Positions 23,776 to 37,109 are shown, numbered from the stretch's first letter. The stretch is DNA of 64,000 nucleotides from Sorghum bicolor (GCF_000003195.3 NC_012876.2:57530407-57594406); one strand, 5' to 3'. Numbers and translations are program-made. The notes: generated by a model not told the origin, from the sequence alone.

Positions 23776-25671
23776 TCAACACGATGATCCATTGGAAAAT
23801 CCAGACGCTAGCTTTGCTCTCAGATCCTTCCTCAGAATCTTGCCAGATGGCGCCTTGGGGATAGCCTCCACGAAGAAGACCTTGTGCAGCCTCTTGTAGA
23901 ACACCACCTGTTTCGCCACGTACTGTTTGATCTCGTCCTCGGTCATCTCGTAGCCGCCGGACGTCACGACGAACGCCACCGGGATCTCGCCGCAGGAGTC
24001 GTCCTTCATTCTGCATCAGACCAAGTATATCAAGCGAACGTCGTTCAGAACTTGTGCAGCTCGATCTGAGTGAGAATGCGTGGGAAATAAAAGGCCGGTA
24101 TAGTAGCTACTAGTACTTACGGCACGACGGCGGCGTCGGCGATGCTGGGGTGGGCGATGAGCATGGCCTCGAGCTCCGCCGGAGCGACTTGGAACCCCTT
24201 GTACTTGATGAGCTCCTTGAGCCTGTCGACGATGAAGATCTCGTCGTCGTCGTCGACGTACCCAATGTCTCCGGTGTGCAGCCACCCTTCATCGTCGATG
24301 GTCTTCGCCGTGGCCTCCGGGTTGTTGAGGTACCCTGCACGTGCCAAGACCGGCATGTGTCACCTTCAAGCGGGCCCTTTGTCTGGACTAGCTAGCCTAC
24401 CTAGATACAAGTGTTTGTTTGTAATTTGTGTAAGAAAAAAATCGCGTAGAGTACTACGTACCTTTCATCAACTGCTTGCCCCTGATGCAAATCTCCCCGG
24501 GCTGGTTGCGGCGGAGGGACAGCCCGGTGTCCGGGTCGACGATCTTGAGCTCGGCGTTCCTCACCACCGTGCCGCAGGCGCCGGACTTCACCGGCAACGG
24601 CTCCTTTGCAAACGCCATGCACATTGAGAGCACGGGTCCTGCCTCTGTCATCCCGTACCCCTGCCCGAGCACGGCGCCGGGGAGCTTGGCGCGCAGCAGG
24701 TCCTGCAGCTCCCTGCCCATGGGCGCGGCCCCCGAGATGACCATGCGCACCGAGGAGAGGTCGTGGCGGTCCATGGCGTCGCTCTTGGCCATCTCCACGG
24801 CGATGGGCAGCACGAGCGGGACGACGGTGATGCCGTGCCGCTTCACCAGCTCGAACATGCGGAGCGTGTCGAAGCGCTTCATGATGACGAGCGCCGCGCC
24901 GGCGCGCATCCCGCACAGCAGGATGGAGTGCAGCGAGTAGACGTGGAACATGGGCAGCACGCAGAGCACGACGTCGTCCTCCCGGAGGTGCAGGTTCGGG
25001 TTGTCGCCGTCCACCAGCTGCGCCACGCTGGTCACCAGCCCGCGGTGCGACAGCATCACGCCCTTGGGCAGCCCCGTCGTGCCGGACGAGTAGGGCAGCG
25101 CGACCACGTCGTTCGCCACGTCGATGGGCGGCAGCGCCGAGCCGTCGTCGTCGTCGGCGGCGTCGGTGAGCTCGGAGAAGGAGACGCAGCCCTCGGCGCC
25201 GTCGCCCGTGGCGACGACGGCGACGCCGGCGAGCCCCCGCACCTTGCCGACGAACGCCGGCTCGGTGATGACGACGGTGGCGCCGGAGGCCGCCGCCTGC
25301 TTGGCGATCTCGGGCGGGGTGTGGAGCGGGTTGGCCGTGGTGGCGGCGGCGCCGAGGCGGGAGCACGCGAGGAACGCGAGCGCGAACTCGACGCAGTTTG
25401 GGAGCAGCAGCATCACCGTCCCGCCGCTGCGGACGCCGAGCGCGGCGCGCATCCCCGCCGCGACGCGGCGCGACACGCGGTCCACGTCGCCGAACGTGAG
25501 CGTCTCCCCCGTGGCGCCGTCGATGAGGCACGCGCGGTCGCGGCGCTCCGCCAGGCGCTCCAGGACGTAGTCGTGGAGCGGGAGGTGGTCCGGGATCGCG
25601 ATGTCCGGGAGCGTCGAGCGGAACACCGTCGTCGTCTCGGCCTTCGGCTCCGCCGTCGTCGGCGACACCAT
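23776..25671 (-). CDS. 4-coumarate:CoA ligase-like enzyme, 3 exons
   Basis: 4CL activates hydroxycinnamic acids with ATP and CoA, the step feeding lignin and flavonoid synthesis. Minus-strand exons are 25671-24462, 24334-24121 and 24010-23776, with GT/AG ends and matching phases, giving 1659 nt and 552 residues, normal for the family. ATG 25671 starts [10 protein letters not shown]; the open frame extends 42 bases upstream but only from a TTG. The AMP-binding box [11 protein letters not shown] is at about 195-205, [11 protein letters not shown] at about 337, the 4CL signature GEICIRG at about 392-398, [20 protein letters not shown] in exon 2, and the catalytic Lys in [11 protein letters not shown] near 532. 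There is no C-terminal peroxisomal tripeptide, so it is probably cytosolic and closer to true 4CLs than to the peroxisomal 4CL-like ligases. The N-terminal third is more diverged from the class I enzymes I remember, so substrate preference is uncertain. Confidence 0.92.
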
Positions 25672-25699
25672 CTTCACGTGTGGCGCTGGAGGCTGGATT

Positions 25700-26127
25700 G
25701 GAGCTACGTGCAAGAGCCAAGAAGCTTGCTGCTTCCGGGTTGGTGGCGCTGGATCGGAGCTCCTGGGAAGTGGAAGGCGCTGGATCGGAGGCCCTGATAT
25801 AGGCGCGTTTTGGTGTTTGGTGGGGAGCTGAAGCTGGTGGACGACTGGACCAGGTCTAGCTAGACATCACACTGCTGAGAACTAGAGTAGAGGCTCGACA
25901 GCATGAACAATAATTTGACGCTACGTATCAGTAATTCTGTCTGCGAAAACACTGAAAATAATCGAAACAACTTAAGCCTTAGGGTGTCCTCTATATTCAT
26001 TCATTCATTATATAGTCCGTGCTATTATAAGTATGACCTAGTAGGACATGATTTCGTAATCAAACATAACCTAACATCCAGTTGTAATACGATACAGGTT
26101 GTATCAGGTGAGGTCTAATCTTATTAT
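25700..26127. other. 4CL upstream region
   Basis: On the plus strand GGCGCTGGATCGGAG occurs twice (about 25746 and 25778), with a looser third copy at about 25682, giving short direct repeats in the probable 5' leader. On the minus strand a weak TATA-like CTATATCAG lies near 25794-25802. Confidence 0.4.
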
Positions 26128-26471
26128 GGCCCTGTGTTGATTACTGCTGTTAAACTTTAGTTTCTATTACATCAAATGTTTGGATACATACATAAAGTAC
26201 TAAATATAGACTATTTATAAAACTAAAAATATAGCTAGAAACTAATTAGTGACATGATTTTTTAAGTCTAATTAGTCTATGACTAGACACTAATTGCTAC
26301 AATAACACATGTGCTAATGATAGATTAATTAGACTTAATAAATTCTTCTCGCGGAGTATCCAGGGAATATGTAATTTGTTTTTTTATTGCTATCCGAATA
26401 TCCATGGGTTACCCCATGCGGTATCCGATGAGACACCTATTAAATTTTAGTCACTACAACTAAACATCCCC
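26128..26471. mobile_element. Tourist-like MITE (344 bp)
   Basis: Starts GGCCCTGTGTTGATTAC, ends AACTAAACATCCCC, with TAT on both sides (26125-26127 and 26472-26474). The interior shares text with the element at 61504-61849 (GCTAATGATAGATTAATTA, then TAATAAATT and GTAATTTGTTTTTTTATT), so the two are one family. Confidence 0.65.
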
Positions 26472-26654
26472 TATCTTTTAGAATTCTATATTTAGTTATT
26501 TCTAATCATACATATTTATACTTTTAATACATATTTTTTAGGAAGTTGGTTTAATATATATATTTTATTTATTCAAACATGAACTCATAGTTCTACATCT
26601 TTATATCCTTGTCACGGATTGGTAGAACTCATGTCAACTATTGTACCAATATAT

Positions 26655-26925
26655 AAAAAAAACTTGGACCGTGGGGAAATAATATGTGCCCCTCAGCATT
26701 TCGTATTAAGATAGATGACTCCTCACCCGGTTCAAGAAAATCCTTGAACCACATATTCCGCCCACACACAAGGCTTATTACCTTGTGAGTGTGCTAGTGC
26801 CATAAATTTATGTTTTGGATAACGCAGGGTAAACAAGAGTTTTTTTTACCTCTGCAGTTCGCCCTGTGACTGATCGAACCTAGGACACGACGAGGGTATC
26901 ACCCGGAGAGTTTGAACATGTAGAA
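26655..26925 (-). mobile_element. Possible SINE, minus strand
   Basis: Read on the minus strand there is a B-box-like GGTTCGATCAG near 26870-26882, then about 200 bases ending GGTCCAAG plus a T run at about 26655-26662, the layout of a T-ended plant SINE. No clear A box or target duplication was found. Confidence 0.35.
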
Positions 26926-26929
26926 CTAC

Positions 26930-29280
26930 GAAATAAAATGAATTTGGTTATATAATCCGCTGGACTTCTAATCAATGCTTTAATCAAAAGTGTAAAATAC
27001 AGTTTGACCTGAAAGTATTTTGCACATGTTTTTTTGAAGAATGTATGATTGTGAGTTGTGGTTCACCTCTCTAACTTCCAATAAGATTCTAGCTTGCCAG
27101 ACTTATTTTGGACGAGAACTGCTTTGGTACTCCTTCTAAAAGCAGCACCAATCTCAAAAGCAGCTCATTAAGCTAATTAAACATTTTCTTATGATTGATT
27201 TTTTTGTCAGGGTCACGCTTAGGCCCAGCCCATCCAATCCAGTTCTGAGTGCTCCTTGCGTAGCTGCCAATTGCACAGGTTTATTGCTGGCACAGGTCTA
27301 TTGCTCTACGCCGCATGAGGAAAAAGGAAAGAGAGTGGAATCTGAATGCACGAGATTGGAAGAACAAGGGGGATGGATGTGATGTGCTGCTGTCCGCCGG
27401 CTGCTAGCGCATCAGGACAATCGCCAGGAGAATCTGCTCCGCTCGTTGACGGCGAACGAGCGGGAGCACACGGTGATGTGCGGCACACCCAATCACTCAG
27501 TCAGATCATCGAACAAATGGGATCTGGGAGATCAGTTCGGCTTCGGGTCGGGAGGGAGCTGGGCAAGATGGGCCTGGCCATGCGGGATCCAAGAGAAAAA
27601 TATTTAAGAAAATGAATATTTAGATTGTTTTGCTTTGAGATCCACACTAATTTTAGCAAGAGAATCTTTTGCATTTTCTACGTCCCCTCTAAATTGACAC
27701 TAAACTGAACACGAACATTAATTGTGACATGTTCTTATAGTGTTCTTTGATGACTTAGTTTTCTCCATGCCTTTGGTTAGTGCAAATTGTATATTTCTCA
27801 TAAATAATGCTTTATGCTTGGCAGCGCTTTGTCTGCCTCTTTCAAAGGATAAACCTAAGATTATCGATATAAGTGTTATACACCTCATAAAGCCCTTTCC
27901 TATGATTTAAAAAACATTCGAACTTTAGGGCTTTTTGAACACAGGAATTATATAAGAATTCCATAGTAGTCAATTCATTCTTCACAGAGGAAGCAGGAAT
28001 AGAAAAAAAAAAGGTTCTACATTCCAAATTGCTAACTTTATGAACCATTTTATGTACAATCAGTTATGAATTAGTGTGGCGCTGGCATAGACTCTTTTTG
28101 AATTAGTGTGCCGTTGGCATAGGCTCTTAGTCAATTCATTTTAGTTTTGTTACCTCATTTGGTAGTTACTTTCATCCGAGAGTCGGTTACAAACCATCAT
28201 TAGAAATTTGACGGACCAAAAATATACTAGAATAGTGTGCCGCTCGTATAGGCTCTTCTTTGTATCTCTTAAGGTTCCAAATAGAAAATCTAAAGTATTA
28301 TGTAAAGTTTAGACTGTCTTAAAAAAACTTTAGACCATATAAATGATCTATGTTTTAGTCTTTAACTTTATCCACTAAACTTTAGACCAGACAAGTCCGT
28401 TCGTTTGTCTTATAAGCCGTATTTTTTTTCTATCAGTCAATAATATTTTTCTCTCACGATAAATCAGCGAACAATCTTTTTAGACTAGCGAGTCACACTT
28501 CTCCACCGATTTTTTTTCACCTACCGTGCAGCTGTATTGTAGGACTGACAGTCAATGGACCAGCTCTATGGGAACGAAGCGGTCGGGTGTGCGAGTGCGG
28601 CTCGGGGACACGGTTGGTGAGTGTTTTGACCAAGCTGGGCGGGGCGTCAAGATTCAGTGCTCACCGGCCGGCTCACACACCAACCGTGTGTGGCTGTGGA
28701 AAGCATCTACCGGGCACGTGTCCTGTGGCGACGTCGTATTCGCATCGTATCTGATGGGATCGTCGTAACTCGTAAGCACAGCAGAGCAGTTCGTTCGGCG
28801 GTGCTCGGGGGTGTTCGGATAAGCGCCTTGGCCAAATCGTGCCCGAATTGGGGCACGAGTCAAGCTCGTGTGGCTACCAACCCACTTTGGCTCCTCCTTT
28901 TCATTTCACATGTATTCTACATCATCGGCTAGGGAACTCGGCATGCTTAATGTGCTGAGAAGGAGAATGCATGCACACTCTTCTTGCACTCAGTTGGTAT
29001 TAATTTATCCAGTAGCGAGGAGTGTCCAATTTGATCATATTAATTAGCATTGCAAACCCAAGTATTCCTACTGTGTTGAGTCCCATGTTTTAAATAGCGA
29101 GCTAAGGCCAAGGTATTTAGCATTTTATAAACTGTAATTAGCGTACTTTAGTGGCAAAATAGCGGCAAAATTGTACATGAACGTAAATAGCGGCACAATT
29201 TTTTTCAAACTATTTCGGGCTATAGCGACAAAAATAACGAGTTATTTTTTTCCATGGTTGAGTCCCCTGTAGTGGTTTTT
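26930..29280. other. Intergenic, no gene seen
   Basis: Short open frames in GC-rich patches (27200-27600, 28500-28930) have no recognisable domain. A 28-bp word (GTGTGCCGCTGGCATAGGCT-like) occurs three times at 28069-28096, 28101-28128 and 28231-28257 with a few differences each, probably debris of a larger repeat. Confidence 0.45.
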
Positions 29281-29286
29281 CAAATA

Positions 29287-29668
29287 CTCCCTCCGTATCC
29301 TAATTAGATGACGTTTAGGACATGAGTACGATTACCAAGGGGTGATTAATTATGGATTAATTTTTCTGTCTTGCCCTTATTAAATACAGCGCGCTGCAAC
29401 TTATACAAAACTCATTCATTGCTCAACTGGCTAGCACTCCACGACCTGAGGCCAGAGGTGGACGGTTCGATATGTGGTGGCCGCAGTATTTTTAACGTAA
29501 TGGCCACAATTTTTACACTCCACGACGGTCAAACGAACAGCGGCGTGCGTGCGGCCTGGTTTAATTAGGGGTATACTCGTCCATGTTCCCCTTCGATGTT
29601 GCCAACGTCTTCTATTGCCGCAGAAACGTTTTGCGCCAAAACGTCTTGTAAAGACGATACGGAGGGAG
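29287..29668. mobile_element. Stowaway-type MITE (Tc1/mariner), 382 bp
   Basis: Ends are CTCCCTCCGTATCC and GATACGGAGGGAG, flanked by TA (29285-29286 and 29669-29670), the Stowaway signature. It is longer than the usual 150-300 bp and has a GC-rich interior. Confidence 0.8.
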
Positions 29669-31459
29669 TAACTTTGAGGTCCCTTTTGGAAAGTCAAATT
29701 CCCTTAGAACCATGACTTTTTTTAGGATGGAAATCCATAGGGATATTTGAATAACCATTTAGTTATATATATGGAGGGTTTTCCATCCTTAAGTGTCTTC
29801 CCCTTGCTTTTAAGTTAGGCCTGATTGTAGAGTGATCAATGATTACTCAACAAATGAAATATGTATGAGTTACTTTAGGTTTGTGGTCGCATTAGGGAAA
29901 ACAATTTTCATATTTACATGGCATCTCCAATGATGTTTTTAAAGCGACTCATGGGATTATTTTAATCGGTATGAGTTGATGCAAAGGTCATTGTAGCAAA
30001 CCGATACATGGAGCGTGTCAGGAATGACGGCGATCCATACCAATAATAATTCATGTGGAAATAAGAGAAGGGAAAAAATGAAAGCACCAGGTCGCTAGTG
30101 CATGTGTCTCAGGAGTACATAACAACTTGTTTATTTGAATAGCCCACATGAAGAGCCAACCCACTACTGGAGATTAAACGGAATAACTCAGGTTGCATCT
30201 TACCATAATGTATGTGGCGTCGGTGAGTCAACCCACCGCTACTCAACTCATTTTGCATTTGAGAATGAAGAAATTTTGCAGCAATATATGGGAATCTCCT
30301 TAAGACAATTTGTGCACAAAAAAAAGTCCAGCTAGCGTGCCCATGTCGCTCGCTTTTCTCGGCCATCGGATCGGCCGAGCGAATGGCCCAGACGATGCGA
30401 TTCCTGGTCCTTTTGCAAAAATATCCTTGAATTTAGTAGAATCAACCTGCATTCCAGGTCTCCTCTTAGGTTTTTATTTAAAAAAGTCCTTAAACTTTAC
30501 CAAAATCAACCCGCAATCGAAGCCATTTTATGGGCTGGCCTGCCTCCCTCTTGGGCATGTATATCATTAGGCCTAGGGCTTAGTGGGCCCAATTCTGCTT
30601 GACGCCGCTTTTCTATTTTCCTATGAATTTATTATTTGTCTAAATTGGTTGAAATTTTGTAAAGTTCATAATAAAACAAATACAAATCAAAAAATGTCAA
30701 ACCAAGTTTGTTGAACTCTACACAGCTAGCACTACATTGTAAACACATAACATCACATGTTTTAATGTAATTTTATTGCTATAAATATGCATCTAGATTT
30801 CTCTAGAGTTTTATGTAAATAATTAATAGGATTAATTTCTTTATTAGAAATGTTATGAAATTTGTATGGTAGCTTCCATACCATGCATAATATAAAACGA
30901 TTGAGTGATTTTACTGGCTTTATGATCCTAAAAAATATGCATTTGCTACACATAATATTTCACACGTATGAAATAACAGTCTATCAAATATAATAATATA
31001 GTGTAAAAAGGACATAATTGACAAACCCCGGCGCAACAAGTTCACCGAACTTAACCAGGTACGCGTAGCTTAGTTTGTGAATTTAAATAATACTTGCTCT
31101 ATTGCATCTTTGTTACATGCTTCCATCGAGAATAATTTGGTCACTTAAAGTTCAACACTGAAGTCCAACACTAGAAACTATGTATGCGATATATAATCAG
31201 TTGCAATGTATTAGAATGATCACTTCCCATAACATAGGATTTTTTTCGAAAATACAGCAAGCGAACCAATACTTATACCGAAATTGTATTCAAATAAATT
31301 ATCAATCAATTAGTTAAATATATATTATACTAAATGGTCTCAAACTAGCCTACCCAGCAACACCGCGTGCCTTTTCTAGTTTTGTATAAGAATCATGAGA
31401 AACACAGGCAGCAGGCTTGCGGAGCATTTCCTTTGCTTGCGTTCTATCGTCACATGTAA
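29669..31459. other. Intergenic, no gene seen
   Basis: A/T-rich sequence with one GC-rich patch (30340-30600). No domain-bearing frame or clear element ends. Confidence 0.45.
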
Positions 31460-31701
31460 GGCCTTGTTTAGATCCGAATTTTTTTTTAGATTTTGACACT
31501 GTAGCACTTTCGTTTGTTTGACAAATATTGTCCAATCATGGAGTACCTAGGCTTAAAAGATTCGTCTCGCGATTTACAGGCAAATTGTGCAATTAGTTTT
31601 TGTTTTTATCTATGTTTAATGCTCTATGCATGTGCCACAAGATTCGATGTGACGGAGAATCTTGAAATTTTTTTGGTTTTTGAGGTGAACTAAACAAGGC
31701 C
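31460..31701. mobile_element. Tourist-like MITE, family GGCCTTGTTTAG (242 bp)
   Basis: Starts GGCCTTGTTTAGATCC, ends AACTAAACAAGGCC, TAA on both sides (31457-31459 and 31702-31704). The interior has the family words CACTGTAGCACTTTCGTTTG, CTCGCGATTTACAGGC and TCGATGTGACGG. This copy is complete. Confidence 0.85.
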
Positions 31702-32905
31702 TAAGTTGTCCTTAATGGTTCGCTTACAGCCTAGCACATTTAGTTATTACAACTCACTAGCACATGTAATTATAATATCCACCTCAGCAAGACACATCAT
31801 CCACTAGTCATCTACATCAGCGCTAATTTATAATAGTTTCTTTCTGTATGAGTAATTATATGTAGTCTAATTTCATCCTAAATCATATGTTATTTTGGTA
31901 ATAACACACGGGATATGCTTCTAGTTTTCACAGCCGCTGGCACCTAGTTTCTGTTGCAGCTGCTCTCATCAAGCTAACATCTTAGAAGCTCTAGTTTTTG
32001 TTGGATATGGCCGGATAACAAACTCATTGATTTGACTTGGTGGCTTATTTCAAGATTTCTTCAATGGAAATCATTTTTAAAATAAAAACTTGATTTTGAA
32101 TGACTTTTGACTTCAGCTCGGCTAGTTAAACTCGGTTTGAATTAGATCTCAAACAGTTTAGGAGATATAATAAATAAAATTGTGAAAATTTTAAAGGAAA
32201 CTCAAAAAATACAATTGGCTCTTTCTCCACCACATCCTGCAACCTCTTCCACCCAAGCAACTACGCCCCTGATGTGTCCCAAGAGCATGTTTGAAGCGTT
32301 CAACGTGCGGGTTCGTTGTACCGGGCATCTCCGACTTTTCCTTCAGATTGCTTGTGGTTACTGCTGACATCGGTAACATGCTGGCCGCATCATTTACCTG
32401 TAAATATAGAGTAGAGCTTGCGTTTTTTTTGGGAAACGGGACCATTCCATTCACCCTGGCAGAGAACAAATCATCATTGGCTACCAGGTGCTGAAGTCGG
32501 CGCCGAAACGATCTTTAGGGTCACTTTGGAGGAAAGATGGAACGTAGGAATAGAAAAAATATAAGATTTTGATAGGAATGCATATGCAAAACAGAGAATT
32601 GAAAAAAACACAAAAACTAAGGAGTAAACCGTTTAGATGGAGCACAGGAAAGGAATCGGAAAGATAAATAAATTATTGTAGTGGTCATACAGTATTGATC
32701 TCCAAACGCTCCACTTGCCGGCACCCTAAACCCTTTGCATTAGCGACACACAGGTACCTATCCTACGCGAAGGGATGCAAAAAAGAGGTTTTAGCTGGAT
32801 GTTTCTTTTCCTTCGGTGTTCCTTTGAAACGAGCAGCATATCGGAAATTTTCCTTCGGTTTTTCTATGGTCCAATCCTCCATTCCAAAGGTATGAACAGT
32901 TCTTA
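31702..32905. other. Intergenic, no gene seen
   Basis: No recognisable coding frame; A/T-rich with scattered repeat-like text. Confidence 0.4.
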
Positions 32906-33145
32906 GGCCTTGTTTAGATGCACCCAAAAACTCAAAACTTTACAAGATTTCTCATCACATCGAATCTTGCGGCACATGCATGAGTATTAAATATATATAA
33001 AAATAAAAACTAATTACACAGTTTGTCAGTAAATCGCGAGACGAATCTTTTAAGCCTAGTTACTCCATGATTGGATAATGTTTGTCAAATAAAAACGAAA
33101 ATGCTACAGTGTCAAAATACAAAAATTTTGGATCTAAACAAGCCC
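32906..33145. mobile_element. Tourist-like MITE, family GGCCTTGTTTAG (240 bp)
   Basis: Starts GGCCTTGTTTAGATGC, ends ATCTAAACAAGCCC, TTA on both sides (32903-32905 and 33146-33148). It lies in the opposite orientation to the copy at 31460. Confidence 0.85.
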
Positions 33146-33181
33146 TTAATCCTATAGGGAATGAAATACTCTATTTTTCCC

Positions 33182-33304
33182 ATGAAAATCCTCCCATCTG
33201 AAGGAGGCCTTAATTTGTTTGAGTGAGTAGAATGCGATACATAAATAGTCTCAATCATATATTTTTCCTATGAAAATCCTCCCATCGAAAGGAGGTCTTA
33301 ATTT
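33182..33304. repeat. 35-bp direct repeat pair
   Basis: ATGAAAATCCTCCCATC plus about 18 following bases occurs at 33182-33216 and again at 33270-33304, with about three differences. Confidence 0.6.
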
Positions 33305-36112
33305 TCATAGGAAATACTCTAGCGATAAATAGAGTGGTGGAAATATATGATTGACTCAGCTGCGAAGTGATTCTAAGCTATTTTGACTCTAGGACATGTA
33401 CACTATCGTGTAGAATATATAAACAAATTAGAGAGAGCAAAAAGTAATTTTGATTAGCTTGTTGTGGCCCTAAATTTGTCATTGAACCTATATATTTACC
33501 GTTAATTTACTTATATATTTCTTAAGACTCAAGATTATCAACTCTTGGACGGGCATGAGTTGATGTACGTACTAGTTTTAGGAACTAGATGATACCCCGC
33601 GCGTTGCTGTGGTTACTTTATAGTGCTAATAAGAAGAATGTTTTGTGGATTGAGAAATAGCAAAAGCATAATAAGCAGTTGCACACACATGTTAATTTGA
33701 ATCTTTGTGGGAACAAACTGAATTTTATGATAAAAAATGAGGAAAATAGTATAGATTTCAGAGTAGTGAGTAGTACGAAGCCTCTGCATGGTAAAGTAGT
33801 TAACTGGCAAATTTGATCTCCAATTAATTAAACAGTAGTAGTTCGCACAATTGATGAATGTATGTTACGTATGTATACTATGTAACAATATGTAATATTA
33901 AATAATGAAATATAATGCATACATACATATCTAACATGAGCTAGTCTTTCTATAATTGCATTGGTATAAAAATAGTCTTTGCGTCGTCGTCAATCCATGC
34001 TGCTCCAAGTGTTGATTATGTGAAGGAGACCACTTGTCAATTGTTTACTGTTCAACACTGATAGTGAGCGAAAACAAAAAAAAGTAATACCATGATGCAC
34101 AATAGTTTAATCACTTGCTATATGGTAAACTAAACTAAAAAGGGAAATTTGAATAATTGAAAAAAGATGTAAGAACTCTGCTCACTGTCAGATGGAGTTT
34201 TTTATTGTTATGAAACTGAATAATGATTCCATGAGTGAATAATTGAAGAAACAGGCAAAAACTATTAGAAACTCACCTAGTCGGTCAGAAGTTGATCACT
34301 TCCAGTCGAAGGTTGTCAAATATATTTGGACATTAGTAAGGATGTGACTATATGAATTTTGCATAGCTATCCTGATGATAAAAGATAAAATTCTTGTGAA
34401 TATCTCCCAGAAATCCTAAGAATCATTGTGATCCCGTATGAATTGACCCAATCAGACCAAAAATCTAGAATCAGTCATGTACACATCATGACAAAGAACT
34501 CCAAATCTCCAATGGTGATCTCAACCATGATTTTACACATGCCATGATCCGATGCATGTTTGATGAATGACAGAAATTCCAAAAGTGACCACAGGGCAGA
34601 AAAAGAACAAATAAAGCATCAAGGGATACTTGATGATCATGTTCGGCGCTCAGCTGCAGACTGCTCGTGCTCATAGTTTTACCACTGACATTGCAGCTAT
34701 GCACGACACTTGTATGCCCACGTACAGGCACACACTGCATCAAATTAAATTGTTGCTTGGTGGAAAGAACCAAAGTTATGGCGCAAAGGTGGAGAAATAA
34801 AGTTTTTTTTTATTCTTTGGTGATGCACTGGACATGTAGTTGAATTGTTGAAACGACAAAAGATTAATGAGAGTAGAGAGAACTGAAAGAGATGACATAT
34901 GGTGGAGAAATGAAGTGGCACCTAAAGTTGAGAGAAGTTAAATTGTGGTGGTGGGGTCCCTAGATGACGTGGCTTTACGAAATCATGGAAAAAATGCTCT
35001 AGTGGGTTCCTCCTATTTAGGTATAGTAGATGGACATGAATCAAGGTAAATATGTTAGCCTATATCTGTTTGGATCCATTAGCTGCTAATAGTTAGATAG
35101 TTAATACTAGGTCACGACTATTATTAAGTTATGTACGTATTAGCTACTTTAGTTCAGCTAGTGAAATGATTATTAGTTAAGTATTCAACTAACAATAGCT
35201 CAACTATTAGCTAAGTCTGTTTGGATCAAGAAACTAATCATTAGCAACGAACTACCATCTCGCTGAATCCAAACAGGACAAAAAAAGGCCGAATCATTTC
35301 ATTGAACATATGTGAAGTATGTCGCTTCGGAAAAAAAAAAAATCCATTCTCCATGTAAACATATCATTTCATTGGACATATGAGTAGTTCAATGCAATGA
35401 ACTAGGCAGGTGGTAGTCAAACCTAATAAATCCCCCTCCCGCACCCCGTAACCATGTCGGCCTCGCGTTCGAGTCCGACTGAAAACAACGTCACATTTCA
35501 AAGCCTAAAATAAAAGGCGTTCGTCACGATTCACTGTCACGTCGCTGCATTAAATCTCGACGTCACGTCACCATAGAAATTAGAAACCCGTTCCAAGCAA
35601 CAACACGCCCCCCGATTCGTCCCAAGAGCATGTCTGAGGCTGAATCTGGAGAAGCGTTCAACACACTGTCACGTACGGTTCGTTATACTCTGCTCCGGCT
35701 TAAATTTTCGAAGTATATTGAATAGAATGATAGTGAAATCACAAGATTCAGTGTATCTTCTCCGTTGTTGAAAAAACACAAGATCCAGTGTGTTCCGAGC
35801 TCCGACCTGTTCTCCACTTGCTTGGACTTGTTCGGTTCCATAGGAATTATCAGTTCCGGGCCAGGATAAATGGATTCACTCGTTCGTTCACTTGGATCAC
35901 AACCGATCTGAATAGCAGAAGGTCTGATTTTATTTCAGGCCGTGGGGATTAGAAAAAAAGAAGCTAGTTTTGGTTTCACACTAGTTTTTGTTTCACATTA
36001 GTCTAAAACGAACGCACATTTTAGTTTCTATTTGGATTGAAAATAAACTACAGTACTTCACCCGAAATGGACCCAAAAACAGGTCGATCCAGTAGAAACC
36101 AACAAAGCCTAA
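33305..36112. other. Intergenic with one possible MITE
   Basis: No gene seen. At about 35060-35275 an A/T-rich block begins with CTGTTTGGATCCATTAGC and ends with GAATCCAAACAGGA and is full of GCTAATAG/AACTATTAGC words, so it is probably a foldback MITE related to the text at 63285-64000. The rest has no structure I can name. Confidence 0.45.
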
Positions 36113-36350
36113 GGCCTTGTTCAGTTTCTAAAATTTAAATTTTGGGTTTTTGGACACTGTAGCATTTTCGTTTTTATTTGATAAATAATATCCAATCATG
36201 GACTAACTAAGCTCAAAATATTCATCTCGCGATTTACAGGCAAACTGTGTAATTAGTTTTTGTTTTTATCTATACTTAATGCTTCATACATGTGCCGTAA
36301 GATTCGATGTGACAGAAAATTTTAAATTTTTTTAGAAACTAAATAAGGCC
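36113..36350. mobile_element. Tourist-like MITE, family GGCCTTGTTTAG (238 bp)
   Basis: Starts GGCCTTGTTCAGTTTC, ends GAAACTAAATAAGGCC, TAA on both sides (36110-36112 and 36351-36353). Confidence 0.82.
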
Positions 36351-36835
36351 TAAGGTGCTGCCAATGTCGGATCACGCGCTGTGAGCAAGTTTTTAGCTGG
36401 CTCCACGGCAGAAACGTAACGCACCTCTGCTTTGTCGCTGCTGCTGGCTAAACTTGGCGCCGAAGCACTCGTGACTCGTCGCGCGGAGTCGTGGCCTCGT
36501 GGGGCGAGAGCCGGGCGGGCGGCCGCCGGCCGGTGGTGGCGTGAGCGTGCGCCCGAGCAGGGAAACGTTTGACCTGGCTCCGCGTCGTCCGTCGTCGCAC
36601 CCAACGTGTGCTCCACAGGCTTGCCGCGCATCGCATCGTCCGGCACGTTACCGACAGCCAGCGCCAACTGGCTCGTTCAACCGCCGATAATTCAAGCATT
36701 TTTCCCGACGGACGGAGGCGCTGTGCCGTTTGGCTGTTGGTACCTTTCGATGTAAGCAATGATTGGGTACTGCTGAGGCCTTGTTTATTTCAAAAAAAAA
36801 AAAAATTAAGATTCTCTGTCACATCATCTTTAGAC

Positions 36836-36838
<3 letters not shown>

Positions 36839-36919
<81 letters not shown>
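36839..36919. repeat. Compound (TA)n(GA)n microsatellite
   Basis: About 29 TA units followed by about 11 GA units, inside the outer MITE at the spot where other copies read roughly ACATGCATGGAGCATTAAA. The YIYIYI-type open frames over it are artefacts. Confidence 0.95.
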
Positions 36920-36931
36920 TATTAAATATAA

Positions 36932-37109
36932 GTCTTATTTGGTTCATCTTGCTAAATTTTAGCTAACTAAACTTTAGTCACTTTAGTAGCTAAAGTTCCA
37001 AACACATTAACTAAAAAGAGCTAAAATAATTTAGTCTCATTAGTCACTCAAAAATAACTAAAATAATTTTAGCTAGCTAAAATTTAGCAAAGAGAACCAA
37101 ACAGACCCA
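36932..37109. mobile_element. Tourist-like MITE (inner), family GGCCCTGTTTGGTTC
   Basis: Starts GTCTTATTTGGTTCATC, ends GAGAACCAAACAGACCCA, with TAA before (36929-36931) and after (37110-37112). The interior TTTAGCTA/TAGCTAAA text forms a foldback. It is the uninterrupted counterpart of the middle element at 41521-41946. Confidence 0.75.

Noticed and set aside
24401..25797. Long open frames of 344 (plus) and 439 (minus, shifted) codons over 4CL exon 1
   Set aside because: Low-complexity Arg/Ala/Val/Asp-rich shadows caused by high GC third positions of 4CL; no domain and no splice logic.
28069..28257. Three spaced ~28-bp repeats, considered as a CRISPR-like array
   Set aside because: Plant nuclear context, irregular spacing (4 and ~102 bases between units) and imperfect repeats; more likely debris of a larger repeat.
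36569..36966. Open frames with YIYIYI and ERERER runs
   Set aside because: Translation of the TA/GA microsatellite.
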